Positions 33,752 to 42,317 of a DNA stretch of 64,000 nucleotides are shown piece after piece (within the stretch, counting starts at the first letter, position 1; each line of letters opens with the position of its first letter). The notes beneath the pieces were generated by a model, which had not been told where the DNA came from, made no database searches, and saw nothing but the letters and a program-made list of their open reading frames with translations. The stretch is from SIG299 sp045531955 (GTDB lineage: Bacteria; Bacillota; Clostridia; Lachnospirales; Lachnospiraceae): the NCBI GenBank assembly GCA_045531955.1, contig JAZSFC010000048.1, positions 91,107 through 155,106 of the forward strand, given 5' to 3'. The translations under genes and the position numbers were made by a program.

Positions 33752-33780
33752 ATTATACCTTTTCTCTTTGATTTTCACAA
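33752..33780 (-). promoter_or_regulatory. Promoter of the MNT-HEPN-phosphatase operon
   Basis: TTGTGA (33775-33780), 17 bases, TATAAT (33752-33757) on the minus strand. Confidence 0.75.
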
Positions 33781-33805
33781 CCTATATTTAGTTCTTTACA
33801 GATAA

Positions 33806-34288
33806 CTAAATGAATCTCTCCGTCACTACCTTGAATTCCGGTCTGGTAACATAAGAAGCATAAGTAACTTTTCCATCAAAGTTTAATACTTTTTCAAAAC
33901 GGTAACGCAGAACCGGCGAAGTAATGTAATCTAATACTTTTTCTTTTGGCACCCAAAGAACCTCACTGGATTCTTCCGATGTGCGGCATTCCCCGCTTTC
34001 GTACTCACAAATAAAATCTAATATCACCTTGGTGGGAACTGTGGTAACCCCATCATAGTATGTGTATTTACCAACATTAGAGTACACCGCGCATAAGCGT
34101 TTTACTTTAGCAGTAATACCGCTTTCCTCCATGATTTCCCGTAAGACGCCCGCCTCTAAATCTTCGCCTTCTTCAATCTGACCGCCGGTAGCATCGTAAC
34201 CACGATTGAGCGTTTTAATAATCAACATATTACCTTCTTTGTCAAAAACATAGCCTGCTGCTGCAACGATATGTGTTGGAAATGCCAT
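33806..34288 (-). CDS. NUDIX hydrolase
   Basis: 160 residues. The Nudix box is complete: GGQIEEGEDLEAGVLREIME followed by ESGI, matching G-x5-E-x7-REUXEEXGU. It would hydrolyse a nucleoside diphosphate linked to another moiety; the substrate is unknown. AGGAGG stands before the ATG. It is the last gene in line after MerR-methyltransferase, phospholipase-like and SGNH genes, with a gap of 13 bases. Confidence 0.9.
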   Translation of the reverse strand: MAFPTHIVAAAGYVFDKEGNMLIIKTLNRGYDATGGQIEEGEDLEAGVLREIMEESGITAKVKRLCAVYSNVGKYTYYDGVTTVPTKVILDFICEYESGECRTSEESSEVLWVPKEKVLDYITSPVLRYRFEKVLNFDGKVTYASYVTRPEFKVVTERFI

Positions 34289-34301
34289 AATAAAAACCTC
34301 C

Positions 34302-34982
34302 TTAACTAAACATGCCTATCTCTTCTATAACTTTTTCACACATCAGTTTCTGCACAAAATCCCCGGGGTGAAGACCATCTCCAACTCCATCCGGATCAAA
34401 TATTATATCTTCGATTTTTTGATTGTGGTCTTTGAGATAATTAAAAATGTATTGATACAAATCAATGCACTGTACACACCTGTCCTTTGCTATCCCTTTC
34501 AAAATCTCGACTACCTCGTCAGTATGATATAATCGATTCTCATAATACTCATTGCTATGTACCGATGGATTTGGAGTAAGCACTACAACTATTTTCCCTC
34601 GAGAAATAAGTTCATCAAGAATTTTTTCACTATTCTCCTTCAGCTCAGTCATTCCGTCTTTTCTTTTTCGGTCATTTAATCCCATGAGGATAAAAACGAC
34701 ATCATCCTCTTCTGAAATTATTTCATTCAAGTGATTCTTTATCTGATAGGAATATGCTCCTCCACAACCATTATTTATAACTGTCAATGTGGAATTTTTC
34801 TTTTTTAAATATGCTTCAAGTAATCCCCACCAGCTGTTTGGAGCAACACGTCTAAAAAACTGTTTGGTATCTTCAAAAATCAGTTGTTCTGTTTTGTAAC
34901 TACCTGTACTTCCTGCACCGGCTGCAATGCTGTCTCCAATAATATTTATTCGCACATTTAGTTTTTGCAATAATTCCTGCAT
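34302..34982 (-). CDS. SGNH/GDSL-family hydrolase
   Basis: Serine esterase or lipase fold. IIGDSIAAGAG contains the nucleophile Ser (block I), NNGCGGAYSY is the glycine block (II), LMGLNDRK the Asn of block III, and GVGDGLHPGD the Asp-x-x-His of block V. No signal peptide, so probably intracellular. The ATG at 34982 has AAGGAT at the right distance; an ATG two codons earlier is too close to the ribosome site. Confidence 0.87.
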   Translation of the reverse strand: MQELLQKLNVRINIIGDSIAAGAGSTGSYKTEQLIFEDTKQFFRRVAPNSWWGLLEAYLKKKNSTLTVINNGCGGAYSYQIKNHLNEIISEEDDVVFILMGLNDRKRKDGMTELKENSEKILDELISRGKIVVVLTPNPSVHSNEYYENRLYHTDEVVEILKGIAKDRCVQCIDLYQYIFNYLKDHNQKIEDIIFDPDGVGDGLHPGDFVQKLMCEKVIEEIGMFS

Positions 34983-34999
34983 ATTCATATCCTTACGCC

Positions 35000-35656
35000 C
35001 TACCTCACCGGCACAAAATAAGTTTCGGGATTTACCATCCCTTCACCATTTTGAAAAGCTCTAATAGCACCGACGCATTCCTTGATACAAAGTCGAATAC
35101 AGTCTATGGTAATATCGTAAGTATATATGGCAAGCTCTTCTTTCTTTGCCCGCGGTTCCAAAAAGAAGTCCTGAAACAGCCCGTCAAACACCTCATCATA
35201 CAGTTCCGGATGAAGCCCTGCAAACTCAATATTCCGATCTTCCGTAAGCTCATACCGCAGGTCGAATTCTTCCCGGAGAAGGTAGTTTAATTTATGGAAG
35301 TCTGTATATCCTGCCTGGTATTTCTCCTGTCGTTCTTCCTTGGATTTTACTTTGCTGCGAATCTGCGTTTCCATAATTTCGTGAAACCATATCATGTCAG
35401 TAATCAGATGACACAATATGCCAAGATATAACTCGTCCTGTTTCATCCGGTCGCTATACTCTTCTACAAAACGCAGCCAGTTACCACCTTTTTTGTCCCC
35501 GTGAATTTCAAAATAATGGGTTTGATTTTTGGAACCGTCCGTATGCAGGGACATATCCGGACATAGGGAACCGATTTTAAAACGGTTCTTATTCTTTATT
35601 TCTACCTGCTCCGCCACTTGTTCTGCAACCAGGTAATGAATCATTCTGGATGGCAT
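35000..35656 (-). CDS. Zinc-dependent phospholipase C-like protein
   Basis: 218 residues. MPSRMIHYLVAEQVAE at the start, IGSLCPDM, and GILCHLITDMIWFHE place histidines and aspartates like the zinc-binding residues of the alpha-toxin/phospholipase C-type family; similar intracellular proteins are common in Clostridia and their substrates unknown. No signal peptide. AAGGAGG lies six bases before the ATG, which follows the MerR-methyltransferase stop by one base (TGACATG). Confidence 0.7.
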   Translation of the reverse strand: MPSRMIHYLVAEQVAEQVEIKNKNRFKIGSLCPDMSLHTDGSKNQTHYFEIHGDKKGGNWLRFVEEYSDRMKQDELYLGILCHLITDMIWFHEIMETQIRSKVKSKEERQEKYQAGYTDFHKLNYLLREEFDLRYELTEDRNIEFAGLHPELYDEVFDGLFQDFFLEPRAKKEELAIYTYDITIDCIRLCIKECVGAIRAFQNGEGMVNPETYFVPVR

Positions 35657-35657
35657 G

Positions 35658-36854
35658 TCAATCCTCCTTGTATTCCTCTTTTTTGCATGTAAACAAAGCA
35701 GTATCCCTGGTGACTTCATAAATACCCTGCTCGTTTTTCAACTCTTCTTTGCCCCGCAAGTAGCTTAAGAACTCTTCTCTTCTGACTTCAAGAACTTCCC
35801 GTACCGGCTTGCACACCTGCACAATGTAATCCAGAAATTCCTCTGCGGTAGTAAAGGTCAGGGTGATTATGTACGCATGCTTTTCTACCAACGGGAAGAC
35901 ATCACGCAGCTCCTGCTCCCAGGCATCCGCTCTTTCTTTGTGTTTTACAAGACCTTTATCCAATTCCGGACAACTTCCGAAGAATTCCCTGAAATAAGGT
36001 TGCATGTTGTCATAAAAGAGATATCCGCCCCAGGTGCAGGTGAGAATTCCTTTTGCTGCAAGAGCGTCGTAAAACTTATGATACAACGCCGTTCTGTCTG
36101 CGATGTGGGATATCGTATGATTAAAGAAAATGCGGTCATAATTTTCTTCAAAGGACATGGTTTCTAAATCATCCCACACAAAAGCAAACTCGCTGTTTGC
36201 AAATTTTCCTTCTTTTCTTTGCTCCTCCAGAAAAGCACAAAACGTATCCATGTGGGTGTTATGCCTGTCCACACAGGTAACCGATAAACCGTCCGGCAAA
36301 CGCTCCTCGTTACAACGCCACAAGTTGCCCCAGCCTGCACCGGCATCCAGCACACGCATATCCGTTTCAAATCCTACCGTATCCACAACAAACCGGGACC
36401 ACCCCCACGGCTCATTATTGGAGTGACGAGCCAGGTGTCCCACCAGTTCATCCGCCCGTTGGTTTCTCACAATACTACCAAGAGATTTTAAGAATGTATT
36501 GCTGTCCTGCTCGCCTAAGCGGCACTCCTGCACCGCCCGGTCCACATGGGCAATAACGGTATTTAACTGTGCTCTCTTTTTTTCAAGCAGACGTTTCTGC
36601 TCTAATAACATCTTCTCCCTACTGACGTTTTCGTAAAGCTGCAAAAACTCCGCAATCTGGTCCAAAGAAAAGTCCAGCCATTTCATTAACTGGATTTTTT
36701 CCAAAGTACGTACTGCTTCTTCGCCATACAGCCGGTAGCTGTTGTCTGCGTTACGCTCCGGAACAAGCAGGCCCTTTCGCTCGTATACACGTAATGTTTT
36801 TGTAGAAATTCCGGCAAGCTTTGCCAGCTGACCGATGGTGTATAAATTATTCAT
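35658..36854 (-). CDS. MerR regulator fused to a SAM-dependent methyltransferase
   Basis: 398 residues. Residues 1-~75 are a MerR winged helix (YTIGQLAKLAGISTKTLRVYERKGLL), then a coiled coil (~80-115), then a class I methyltransferase with MRVLDAGAGWGNLWR as the SAM loop (~160-175) and further motifs FNHTISH and AKGILTCTWGGY. In ordinary MerR proteins the C-terminal part binds the inducer; here a methyltransferase fold takes that place, either as an enzyme or as a ligand sensor. The gene controls its own operator, as the MerR-type promoter lies directly upstream, and starts the operon with three hydrolases. Confidence 0.88.
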   Translation of the reverse strand: MNNLYTIGQLAKLAGISTKTLRVYERKGLLVPERNADNSYRLYGEEAVRTLEKIQLMKWLDFSLDQIAEFLQLYENVSREKMLLEQKRLLEKKRAQLNTVIAHVDRAVQECRLGEQDSNTFLKSLGSIVRNQRADELVGHLARHSNNEPWGWSRFVVDTVGFETDMRVLDAGAGWGNLWRCNEERLPDGLSVTCVDRHNTHMDTFCAFLEEQRKEGKFANSEFAFVWDDLETMSFEENYDRIFFNHTISHIADRTALYHKFYDALAAKGILTCTWGGYLFYDNMQPYFREFFGSCPELDKGLVKHKERADAWEQELRDVFPLVEKHAYIITLTFTTAEEFLDYIVQVCKPVREVLEVRREEFLSYLRGKEELKNEQGIYEVTRDTALFTCKKEEYKED

Positions 36855-36923
36855 GGTATTTCCTTTCGTAAATAAGGCTCCCGGGAATATGTTTTAAAGT
36901 AGCATGTTGATTAATCTGATTTT

Positions 36924-36954
36924 ATTATAAACCTTGCCCTTAGGACAAGGTCAA
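36924..36954 (-). promoter_or_regulatory. MerR-type promoter and operator
   Basis: TTGACC (36949-36954) and TATAAT (36924-36929) are 19 bases apart, the overlong spacer that MerR activators untwist. The spacer holds the palindrome ACCTTG..CAAGGT (36931-36951). Confidence 0.9.
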
Positions 36955-37008
36955 GCATATATTATCAAACTTATAAAAACTTTTTCCAACCACTAAACAA
37001 CAAAAAAA

Positions 37009-37032
37009 CCACCCGGTCATTTAACCGGATGG
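37009..37032 (-). terminator. Terminator after the 37.0-kb lipoprotein gene
   Basis: CCACCCGGT/ACCGGATGG stem with one wobble/mismatch, loop of six, followed by a run of seven T on the minus strand. Confidence 0.85.
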
Positions 37033-37051
37033 CTCTCACTTGTTAATATAT

Positions 37052-37714
37052 TTACTTCATTCCCACGAATCTTGCCACATCTGCATCAAAATAGTCATTC
37101 AGATTACTGCTAAGTCCCGCTGCCTTCCACATCTGTTCAAAGGTGATGTTCTCGATGTTACTCAGAAACACAAAAGTAGTATCACTTGCTGCGTTATGTA
37201 CTCTTCCCGTTTTTTCCAGCCTGTACTTATAGGTATGATTTTCTGTTTTCCAGGTACCATCGCTCATTTCATAATGCTTCACGAAAACAACCAATTCATC
37301 GGTCTCTGTAGCATCTTCCGGGTCTGTCACCTCATACGTTTTCACTACGTAGGCATCTGTGTCGGATGTTGTTCCCTGGTTCTGCACCGGAGCATCCGGT
37401 ATATCAACATAGCAATCTTCAATCTTAATAGTAACGTCCTCACTTGGCATATGAAATGTATAATAAGTGTACGTCATATCCGAAGCGTCCCTGTCCATCT
37501 TCTGCTCCACACCATTTACATAAAGCCGGTAATAATGCTCAGTAACGGTACCCAACTGAATCGTCACTTTTTCGCCTGCTTCATAGGCAGCTTTCAGCTC
37601 ATTTTCAATACGGCGATTATCCGCAATTTCAACTTTATATGTATTCTTCTGTTTACATGCCGTCATTCCAAGCACAAATACCAATAAAAAAACTGCTGTC
37701 ATCCATCGTTTCAT
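37052..37714 (-). CDS. Unknown lipoprotein
   Basis: 220 residues; signal peptide with a lipobox-like LGMTAC, cysteine at 20. The mature part is beta-type and hydrophilic, with a run YYRLYVNGVEQKMD and MTYTYYTFHMPSEDVTIKI reminiscent of small Ig-like folds. No family recognised. AAGGAG precedes the ATG. Monocistronic with its own terminator. Confidence 0.8.
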   Translation of the reverse strand: MKRWMTAVFLLVFVLGMTACKQKNTYKVEIADNRRIENELKAAYEAGEKVTIQLGTVTEHYYRLYVNGVEQKMDRDASDMTYTYYTFHMPSEDVTIKIEDCYVDIPDAPVQNQGTTSDTDAYVVKTYEVTDPEDATETDELVVFVKHYEMSDGTWKTENHTYKYRLEKTGRVHNAASDTTFVFLSNIENITFEQMWKAAGLSSNLNDYFDADVARFVGMK

Positions 37715-37856
37715 ACAATCACACTCCTTCTACTTATCAGACGCAAAATAAGTACAAAAGTTTTAGCATAATTAAAATTTATCATATCCGAAAACTAAAA
37801 GAAAGATTAAAGTTTGATTAAGAATTCGGTTTGTTAAAAATTTAGTCACAATTATG

Positions 37857-37865
37857 TGTTATTAT
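37857..37865 (+). promoter_or_regulatory. Extended -10 of the alarmone synthetase operon
   Basis: TGTTATTAT with TATTAT at 37860-37865; no clear -35. About 50 bases remain to the ATG. Confidence 0.45.
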
Positions 37866-37921
37866 AGACTTAAACAAAAGAGCAGGACCTGCCTGCCGCA
37901 AGAAAGGAACAAAAACTAATC

Positions 37922-38668
37922 ATGTATGATGATGTATTTCTTCCGGATGTGTATGGAGAACTCCGCAGTACTTCCATGGAATGGGAGCGTATGCAGTTAA
38001 TTTACGATGCAGCCCTGCGTGAGGTCAACACTAAGCTGGAAACCTTAAATAACGAATTCAAAATTAAACACCAATATAACCCGATTGAGCACATGACCTC
38101 CCGAATCAAGTCTCCGGAGAGTATTGCAAAAAAGATGCAGCATAACAACCGGGAACTGACGGTGGAAAATATCGTCCGCTACATCAACGACGTGGCGGGC
38201 ATCCGCGTTATCTGCTCCTTCACCTCTGACATTTACCGCATCGCCAAGCTGATTGCAAAGCAGTCCGATGTCACAGTTTTAAAGGTAAAAGACTACATAA
38301 AAGACCCAAAGCCAAACGGTTACAAGAGCTATCACATGATTGTATCCGTGCCAATCTTTTTAGCGGACACCATTGTAAATACAAAGGTGGAAATCCAAAT
38401 CCGCACCATTGCCATGGACTTCTGGGCAAGCTTAGAGCACAAAATGTATTACAAGTTTGAAGGAAATGCACCGGAAAGCATCCGTCGGGAATTAAAGGAA
38501 TGTGCCGATTTGGTTGCCTTCCTGGACCAGAAAATGCTGGCCATCAACGAAGAAATCAAGCACTACTCCGGCGAGGAGGAAGATGATGATACCGAACTGG
38601 ACGGAGAATTAAGGGAAATGTACGGCACCGTGTTAGATGAAAAAAAGATTTTAGAAGAGGCTGTATAA
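37922..38668 (+). CDS. Small alarmone synthetase (RelQ/SasB-like)
   Basis: 248 residues, (p)ppGpp synthetase without hydrolase or TGS/ACT domains. NPIEHMTSRIKSPESIAKKM, NDVAGIRVICSFTSDIY and PKPNGYKSYHMIV contain the conserved ATP- and GDP/GTP-binding residues, and VEIQIRTIAMDFWASLEHKMYYK the synthetase signature. The C-terminal tail is acidic. RelQ-type enzymes form tetramers activated by pppGpp. AAAGGA precedes the ATG. Followed by a small membrane protein gene. Confidence 0.93.
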   Translation: MYDDVFLPDVYGELRSTSMEWERMQLIYDAALREVNTKLETLNNEFKIKHQYNPIEHMTSRIKSPESIAKKMQHNNRELTVENIVRYINDVAGIRVICSFTSDIYRIAKLIAKQSDVTVLKVKDYIKDPKPNGYKSYHMIVSVPIFLADTIVNTKVEIQIRTIAMDFWASLEHKMYYKFEGNAPESIRRELKECADLVAFLDQKMLAINEEIKHYSGEEEDDDTELDGELREMYGTVLDEKKILEEAV

Positions 38669-38690
38669 CTTAACAAAGGAGTTTGCATAT

Positions 38691-38897
38691 ATGTTTATAT
38701 TTGGTGGAATTTTGTTAGTAATTATCGGAATGTTGATGTTCTGCTTCCCTAATGTAGTATACAGCATTACGGAACTTTGGAAATCCGATACTTCCGGTGA
38801 ACCTTCCGATGCTTATAAGGTCCATATCCGTATTAAAAGTGTTGGTGTTTTCTGCATTGGCATATTTTTTATTGTTGCTTATTTCTTCATTCCGTAA
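38691..38897 (+). CDS. Small two-helix membrane protein (DUF6199-like)
   Basis: 68 residues with two membrane helices (about 2-18 and 48-66) joined by a polar loop (ITELWKSDTSGEPSDAYKV). The GGILLVIIGMLMFCFP and W-K-S..GEPSD pattern fits the small DUF6199 family as I remember it; function unknown. AAAGGAG lies well placed before the ATG. It follows the alarmone synthetase by 22 bases. Confidence 0.75.
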   Translation: MFIFGGILLVIIGMLMFCFPNVVYSITELWKSDTSGEPSDAYKVHIRIKSVGVFCIGIFFIVAYFFIP

Positions 38898-38924
38898 TTT
38901 CAAACAGATTTATCAAAACAAAAA

Positions 38925-38952
38925 CCCCTTGCACATTCCGTTGTGCAAGGGG
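38925..38952. terminator. Bidirectional terminator between the small membrane gene and asnA
   Basis: CCCCTTGCAC and GTGCAAGGGG form a perfect 10-bp stem with A and T runs on either side. Confidence 0.9.
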
Positions 38953-38965
38953 AAATTTTTATTTC

Positions 38966-39976
38966 TTATAAAAACTGAATTCCATTTTCTTTTGCCTTCT
39001 TAAGCACTTCATCCGGCCAGATGGATGCCTGCACCTCTGCGATGTGTGCCTTATGTAAGAAGAACATACAAATTCTGGACTGGCCGATACCACCGCCAAC
39101 GGTGTACGGAAGCTCACGGTTTAAAATTGCCTTCTGGAACGGAAGCTCGGCTCTGTCTTCACAATTTGCCTTCTTTAACTGCTCTGCCAGGGATGTTTCA
39201 TCCACACGGATACCCATGGAAGAAAGCTCTAAAGCAATGTCCAGAGTTGGATAGTAAACCATGATGTCGCCGTTTAACTTCCAGTCATCATAGTCCGGTG
39301 CTCTGCCGTCGTGCTTTTCGCCGGAAGCAAGCTTGTCGCCAATCTGCATGATAAACACGGCGCCCTTCAGCTTAGCAATATTGTACTCTCTGTCCTTTGG
39401 AGTGCAGTTTGGATACATATTTTCAAGTTCCTGAGTCGTCACAAATGCGATTTCCTCCGGAAGCACTTCTTCGATATAGTCGTACTTATCAGCCATGTAA
39501 TGCTCGGTTTCGCGAAGTGCCGCATATACCTTGCGCACCACGTGCTTTAAGGTTTCTAGATTTCGCTCATCCTGCAGAATGATTTTTTCCCAGTCCCACT
39601 GGTCTACGAAAATGGAGTGGATGTTATCAGTGTCTTCATCACGGCGGATAGCGTTCATGTCGGTGTACAGACCCTCGCCGTAGGAGAAGCCGTAAGCCTT
39701 TAATGCCTGGCGCTTCCACTTAGCCAGAGAATGAACAATTTCTACCTCTGCATCATTCTGCTCCTTAATACCAAAGGCAACCGGACGCTCTACACCATTT
39801 AAATTATCATTAAGACCGGATTCCGGCTTAACAAACAACGGTGCAGACACACGGGTTAAGTTCAGCTTCTTTGCCAGCTGACGTTCGAAGTGGTCCTTTA
39901 CGCTTTTAATGGCTCTTTGGGTTTCTCTGATATCAAGTTCTGATTTGTATCCTTCCGGGATGTAAAACTGCTCCAT
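38966..39976 (-). CDS. asnA: Asparagine synthetase A (aspartate-ammonia ligase)
   Basis: Makes asparagine from aspartate, ammonia and ATP; the fold is that of class II aspartyl/asparaginyl-tRNA synthetases. Landmarks: IPEGYKSELDIRETQ at the start, APLFV..SGLNDNLNGVERPV, DMNAIRRDEDTDNIHSIFVDQWDWE, and VGGGIGQSRICMFFL near the end (motif 3). 336 residues is standard. AGGAGG precedes the ATG at 39976; the longer in-frame form is unsupported. Upstream a perfect palindrome ACTTAT/ATAAGT (40035-40049) may be an operator. Confidence 0.96.
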   Translation of the reverse strand: MEQFYIPEGYKSELDIRETQRAIKSVKDHFERQLAKKLNLTRVSAPLFVKPESGLNDNLNGVERPVAFGIKEQNDAEVEIVHSLAKWKRQALKAYGFSYGEGLYTDMNAIRRDEDTDNIHSIFVDQWDWEKIILQDERNLETLKHVVRKVYAALRETEHYMADKYDYIEEVLPEEIAFVTTQELENMYPNCTPKDREYNIAKLKGAVFIMQIGDKLASGEKHDGRAPDYDDWKLNGDIMVYYPTLDIALELSSMGIRVDETSLAEQLKKANCEDRAELPFQKAILNRELPYTVGGGIGQSRICMFFLHKAHIAEVQASIWPDEVLKKAKENGIQFL

Positions 39977-40095
39977 ATATCCTCCTAGAAATGCAGTGCA
40001 AAATGCCTGCAAATTTTACACTTTAATCCACTAAACTTATTTCATAAGTGTATCAGTTTTTTTATCAAATAGCAAGAGAATTTTACAGTTTTTCT

Positions 40096-42303
40096 TTATT
40101 CTCCCACCCGGATATCTTGTTTCAGACCTTCAAAGTCCAAATAATCTTCGATAAACTGCTTGCGAAGCAGCTGTTTTGGCACAAATTCATTATACTTTCC
40201 GTCAATCTGCACTTCGTCCGGTAGCGGCAGAGCGTATAAATCCAACTCGGAAGCCAGCACATCTTTAATGATTTGCTCCAGTTCCTCTTTTTCTCCGGAG
40301 AAAATCACTTCCAGATACACCGCCCGGCTCCACGGAAGCTGATTCTTGATACCGCGTTTTAACAATGCATAATGAAGTGTCACCAACTGTCTGGTGCCCA
40401 CCCATGGAAATATCGCAAACTTTTTGCCGGATAATCTGGTAACCAAATGATCTAATATACCGCTGTTCCGGGTGATATACTGAATTTCAGCCAGACGCTC
40501 CTTGCAGCGATTACTAAGATACGGATATGTTCCGTCGTCCTTTAATACATTGCGGATTTTGCGCACCAGCATCGTGTGCAAGTCGGCATTAAAATCCACG
40601 TCCCAGTCCACCACGGAAATGCCCGGCACCCTCTTTACAAAGATAACCTTTGACTTGGCGTTGACCTCCACTGTTTCCCAGGAAAGACCCGCCAAAGCAA
40701 ACCTGGTACCCACCGGATACACCTTATCCACAGTGCCGATGGTACGGTTTTCATCCTTTACCAACAAATATTCCGGAGCAAGAAAAACCGTTAAAAACTT
40801 ATGGCTGTTCACGATTTTTTCGCCCTCTCTGCCGATAATCAGACCGCCGTTTTCGGTACGCTGCAGCTGGTCTTCTTCTAACATATGCGTAAGCAGTAAC
40901 TTATAGTCTTCTTTTGAAATATACCGGAAACTGCCCAGTGACAGAATCTGCTGTGCCAGAGCTGCTGTCGACATCTCACCGTTACTTTTCAGTACGCTCA
41001 TGGTCTGATGATACAGCAAATTATAGGCGTGATTTAACGGCGGAATCGGTTCTATCCAGTGCTCTCTGAGGTAAATTTCTATAATGGCAATGGTGCGGAT
41101 GAAGTCCCAGTTGATAGGGCCCAGCACATCACCGGAATTGATTTTGATACTCTCCACAAAGGTAAACAATAGCTGCGGCACCTGACCACGTCTGCCGCAT
41201 CGTCCAAGACGCTGGGCAAAGCTGGACACAGAAAGCGGCGCTCCAATCTGTACCGCCTGATCCAAAGAACCGATATCGATGCCAAGCTCTAAGGTAACTG
41301 TAGCTCCGGTGACGATTTTTTCGTCGTCGTTTTTCATTTCATCTTCGGTGTTTTCACGAATTAAAGCCGACACATTGCCATGGTGCACCCGGTATACATC
41401 CGGTGCTTTTTTCTCCAGAGCAAGATTTTTTAAATGGGCCATGACAAACTCGGTTTCTTCCCGGCTGTTGGTAAAAATGATGGTCTTTTTATCTAAGGTC
41501 TGCTGAAATAAATACTCATAGTGCTCTCTGTCGCCGCTGGTGTCAAAGGAAGAATTATTGCCGGTTTCCCTGCCGTCATATTCGTCCACATCACGTTTGT
41601 CGGCGTAGTTTACAAACCGCTCAATGTGCAGACGGATGCGCTTTTTTCCTTCATCGGTAACAGGGGATGCACAGATTCTTCCGGTACCGGTGTTTAGCCA
41701 GTCTTCTGCCAGGGATAAATCACCCAAGGTGGCAGACAGCCCGATACGGCGGGGAATTACCCCAGTGAGCTCCTGCAGCCGCTCCAACACGCAAAGTAAC
41801 TGCACGCCCCGGACATCCCGCATAAAATAATGCACCTCATCTATAATGACAAAACGCAGATCAGAAAACAAAGACATGCAGGCGCCACGTTTATTGGTAA
41901 TGAGACTTTCCAATGACTCCGGTGTAATCTGCAAAATTCCTTCCGGATGTTTAATTAACTTCTGCTTCTGGCTCTGGGATGCGTCACCATGCCACTTGGT
42001 TACCGGAATGTTGGAATCTATCAATAACTGGTCCAGACGCTTAAACTGGTCGTTAATCAGCGCCTTTAACGGAGAAATATAAAGTACTCCCACGGATGCC
42101 GACAGATGCTCATACAGCTCGGTGAGCACAGGAAGAAAAGCCGCCTCGGTTTTACCGGATGCCGTGCCGGAAGAAAGCAGCAAATTATCATCAGTATCAA
42201 AAATCACTTCACAGGCTGCCACCTGGTTCGCCCGAAGTTCTTCCCACTCGTTGCGGTAAATATAATCCTGAATAAACGGGGCCAGTCGTTCAAATACGTT
42301 CAT
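40096..42303 (-). CDS. Superfamily II DEVH-box helicase (Lhr/BrxHI-like), third gene of a TerB triad
   Basis: 735 residues. GTASGKT at 46-52 is Walker A after a Q-like NQVAACE, IIDEVHYF the DEVH box, GLSATLGD motif III, SFAQRLGRCGRRG motif VI, so the motor is intact. The C-terminal ~250 residues (winged helix and beta-rich parts) resemble Lhr-type helicases such as those associated with BREX type systems. It lies 14 bases after the ATPase gene. Predicted to move on DNA or RNA as the motor of the triad with the ATPase and the TerB protein. Confidence 0.85.
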   Translation of the reverse strand: MNVFERLAPFIQDYIYRNEWEELRANQVAACEVIFDTDDNLLLSSGTASGKTEAAFLPVLTELYEHLSASVGVLYISPLKALINDQFKRLDQLLIDSNIPVTKWHGDASQSQKQKLIKHPEGILQITPESLESLITNKRGACMSLFSDLRFVIIDEVHYFMRDVRGVQLLCVLERLQELTGVIPRRIGLSATLGDLSLAEDWLNTGTGRICASPVTDEGKKRIRLHIERFVNYADKRDVDEYDGRETGNNSSFDTSGDREHYEYLFQQTLDKKTIIFTNSREETEFVMAHLKNLALEKKAPDVYRVHHGNVSALIRENTEDEMKNDDEKIVTGATVTLELGIDIGSLDQAVQIGAPLSVSSFAQRLGRCGRRGQVPQLLFTFVESIKINSGDVLGPINWDFIRTIAIIEIYLREHWIEPIPPLNHAYNLLYHQTMSVLKSNGEMSTAALAQQILSLGSFRYISKEDYKLLLTHMLEEDQLQRTENGGLIIGREGEKIVNSHKFLTVFLAPEYLLVKDENRTIGTVDKVYPVGTRFALAGLSWETVEVNAKSKVIFVKRVPGISVVDWDVDFNADLHTMLVRKIRNVLKDDGTYPYLSNRCKERLAEIQYITRNSGILDHLVTRLSGKKFAIFPWVGTRQLVTLHYALLKRGIKNQLPWSRAVYLEVIFSGEKEELEQIIKDVLASELDLYALPLPDEVQIDGKYNEFVPKQLLRKQFIEDYLDFEGLKQDIRVGE

Positions 42304-42317
42304 GGTATCCTCCTGTT

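Noticed and set aside
38715..38903. Minus-strand frame opposite the small membrane gene
   Set aside because: No ribosome site or pattern, while the plus-strand gene has AAAGGAG and a clear two-helix membrane pattern.
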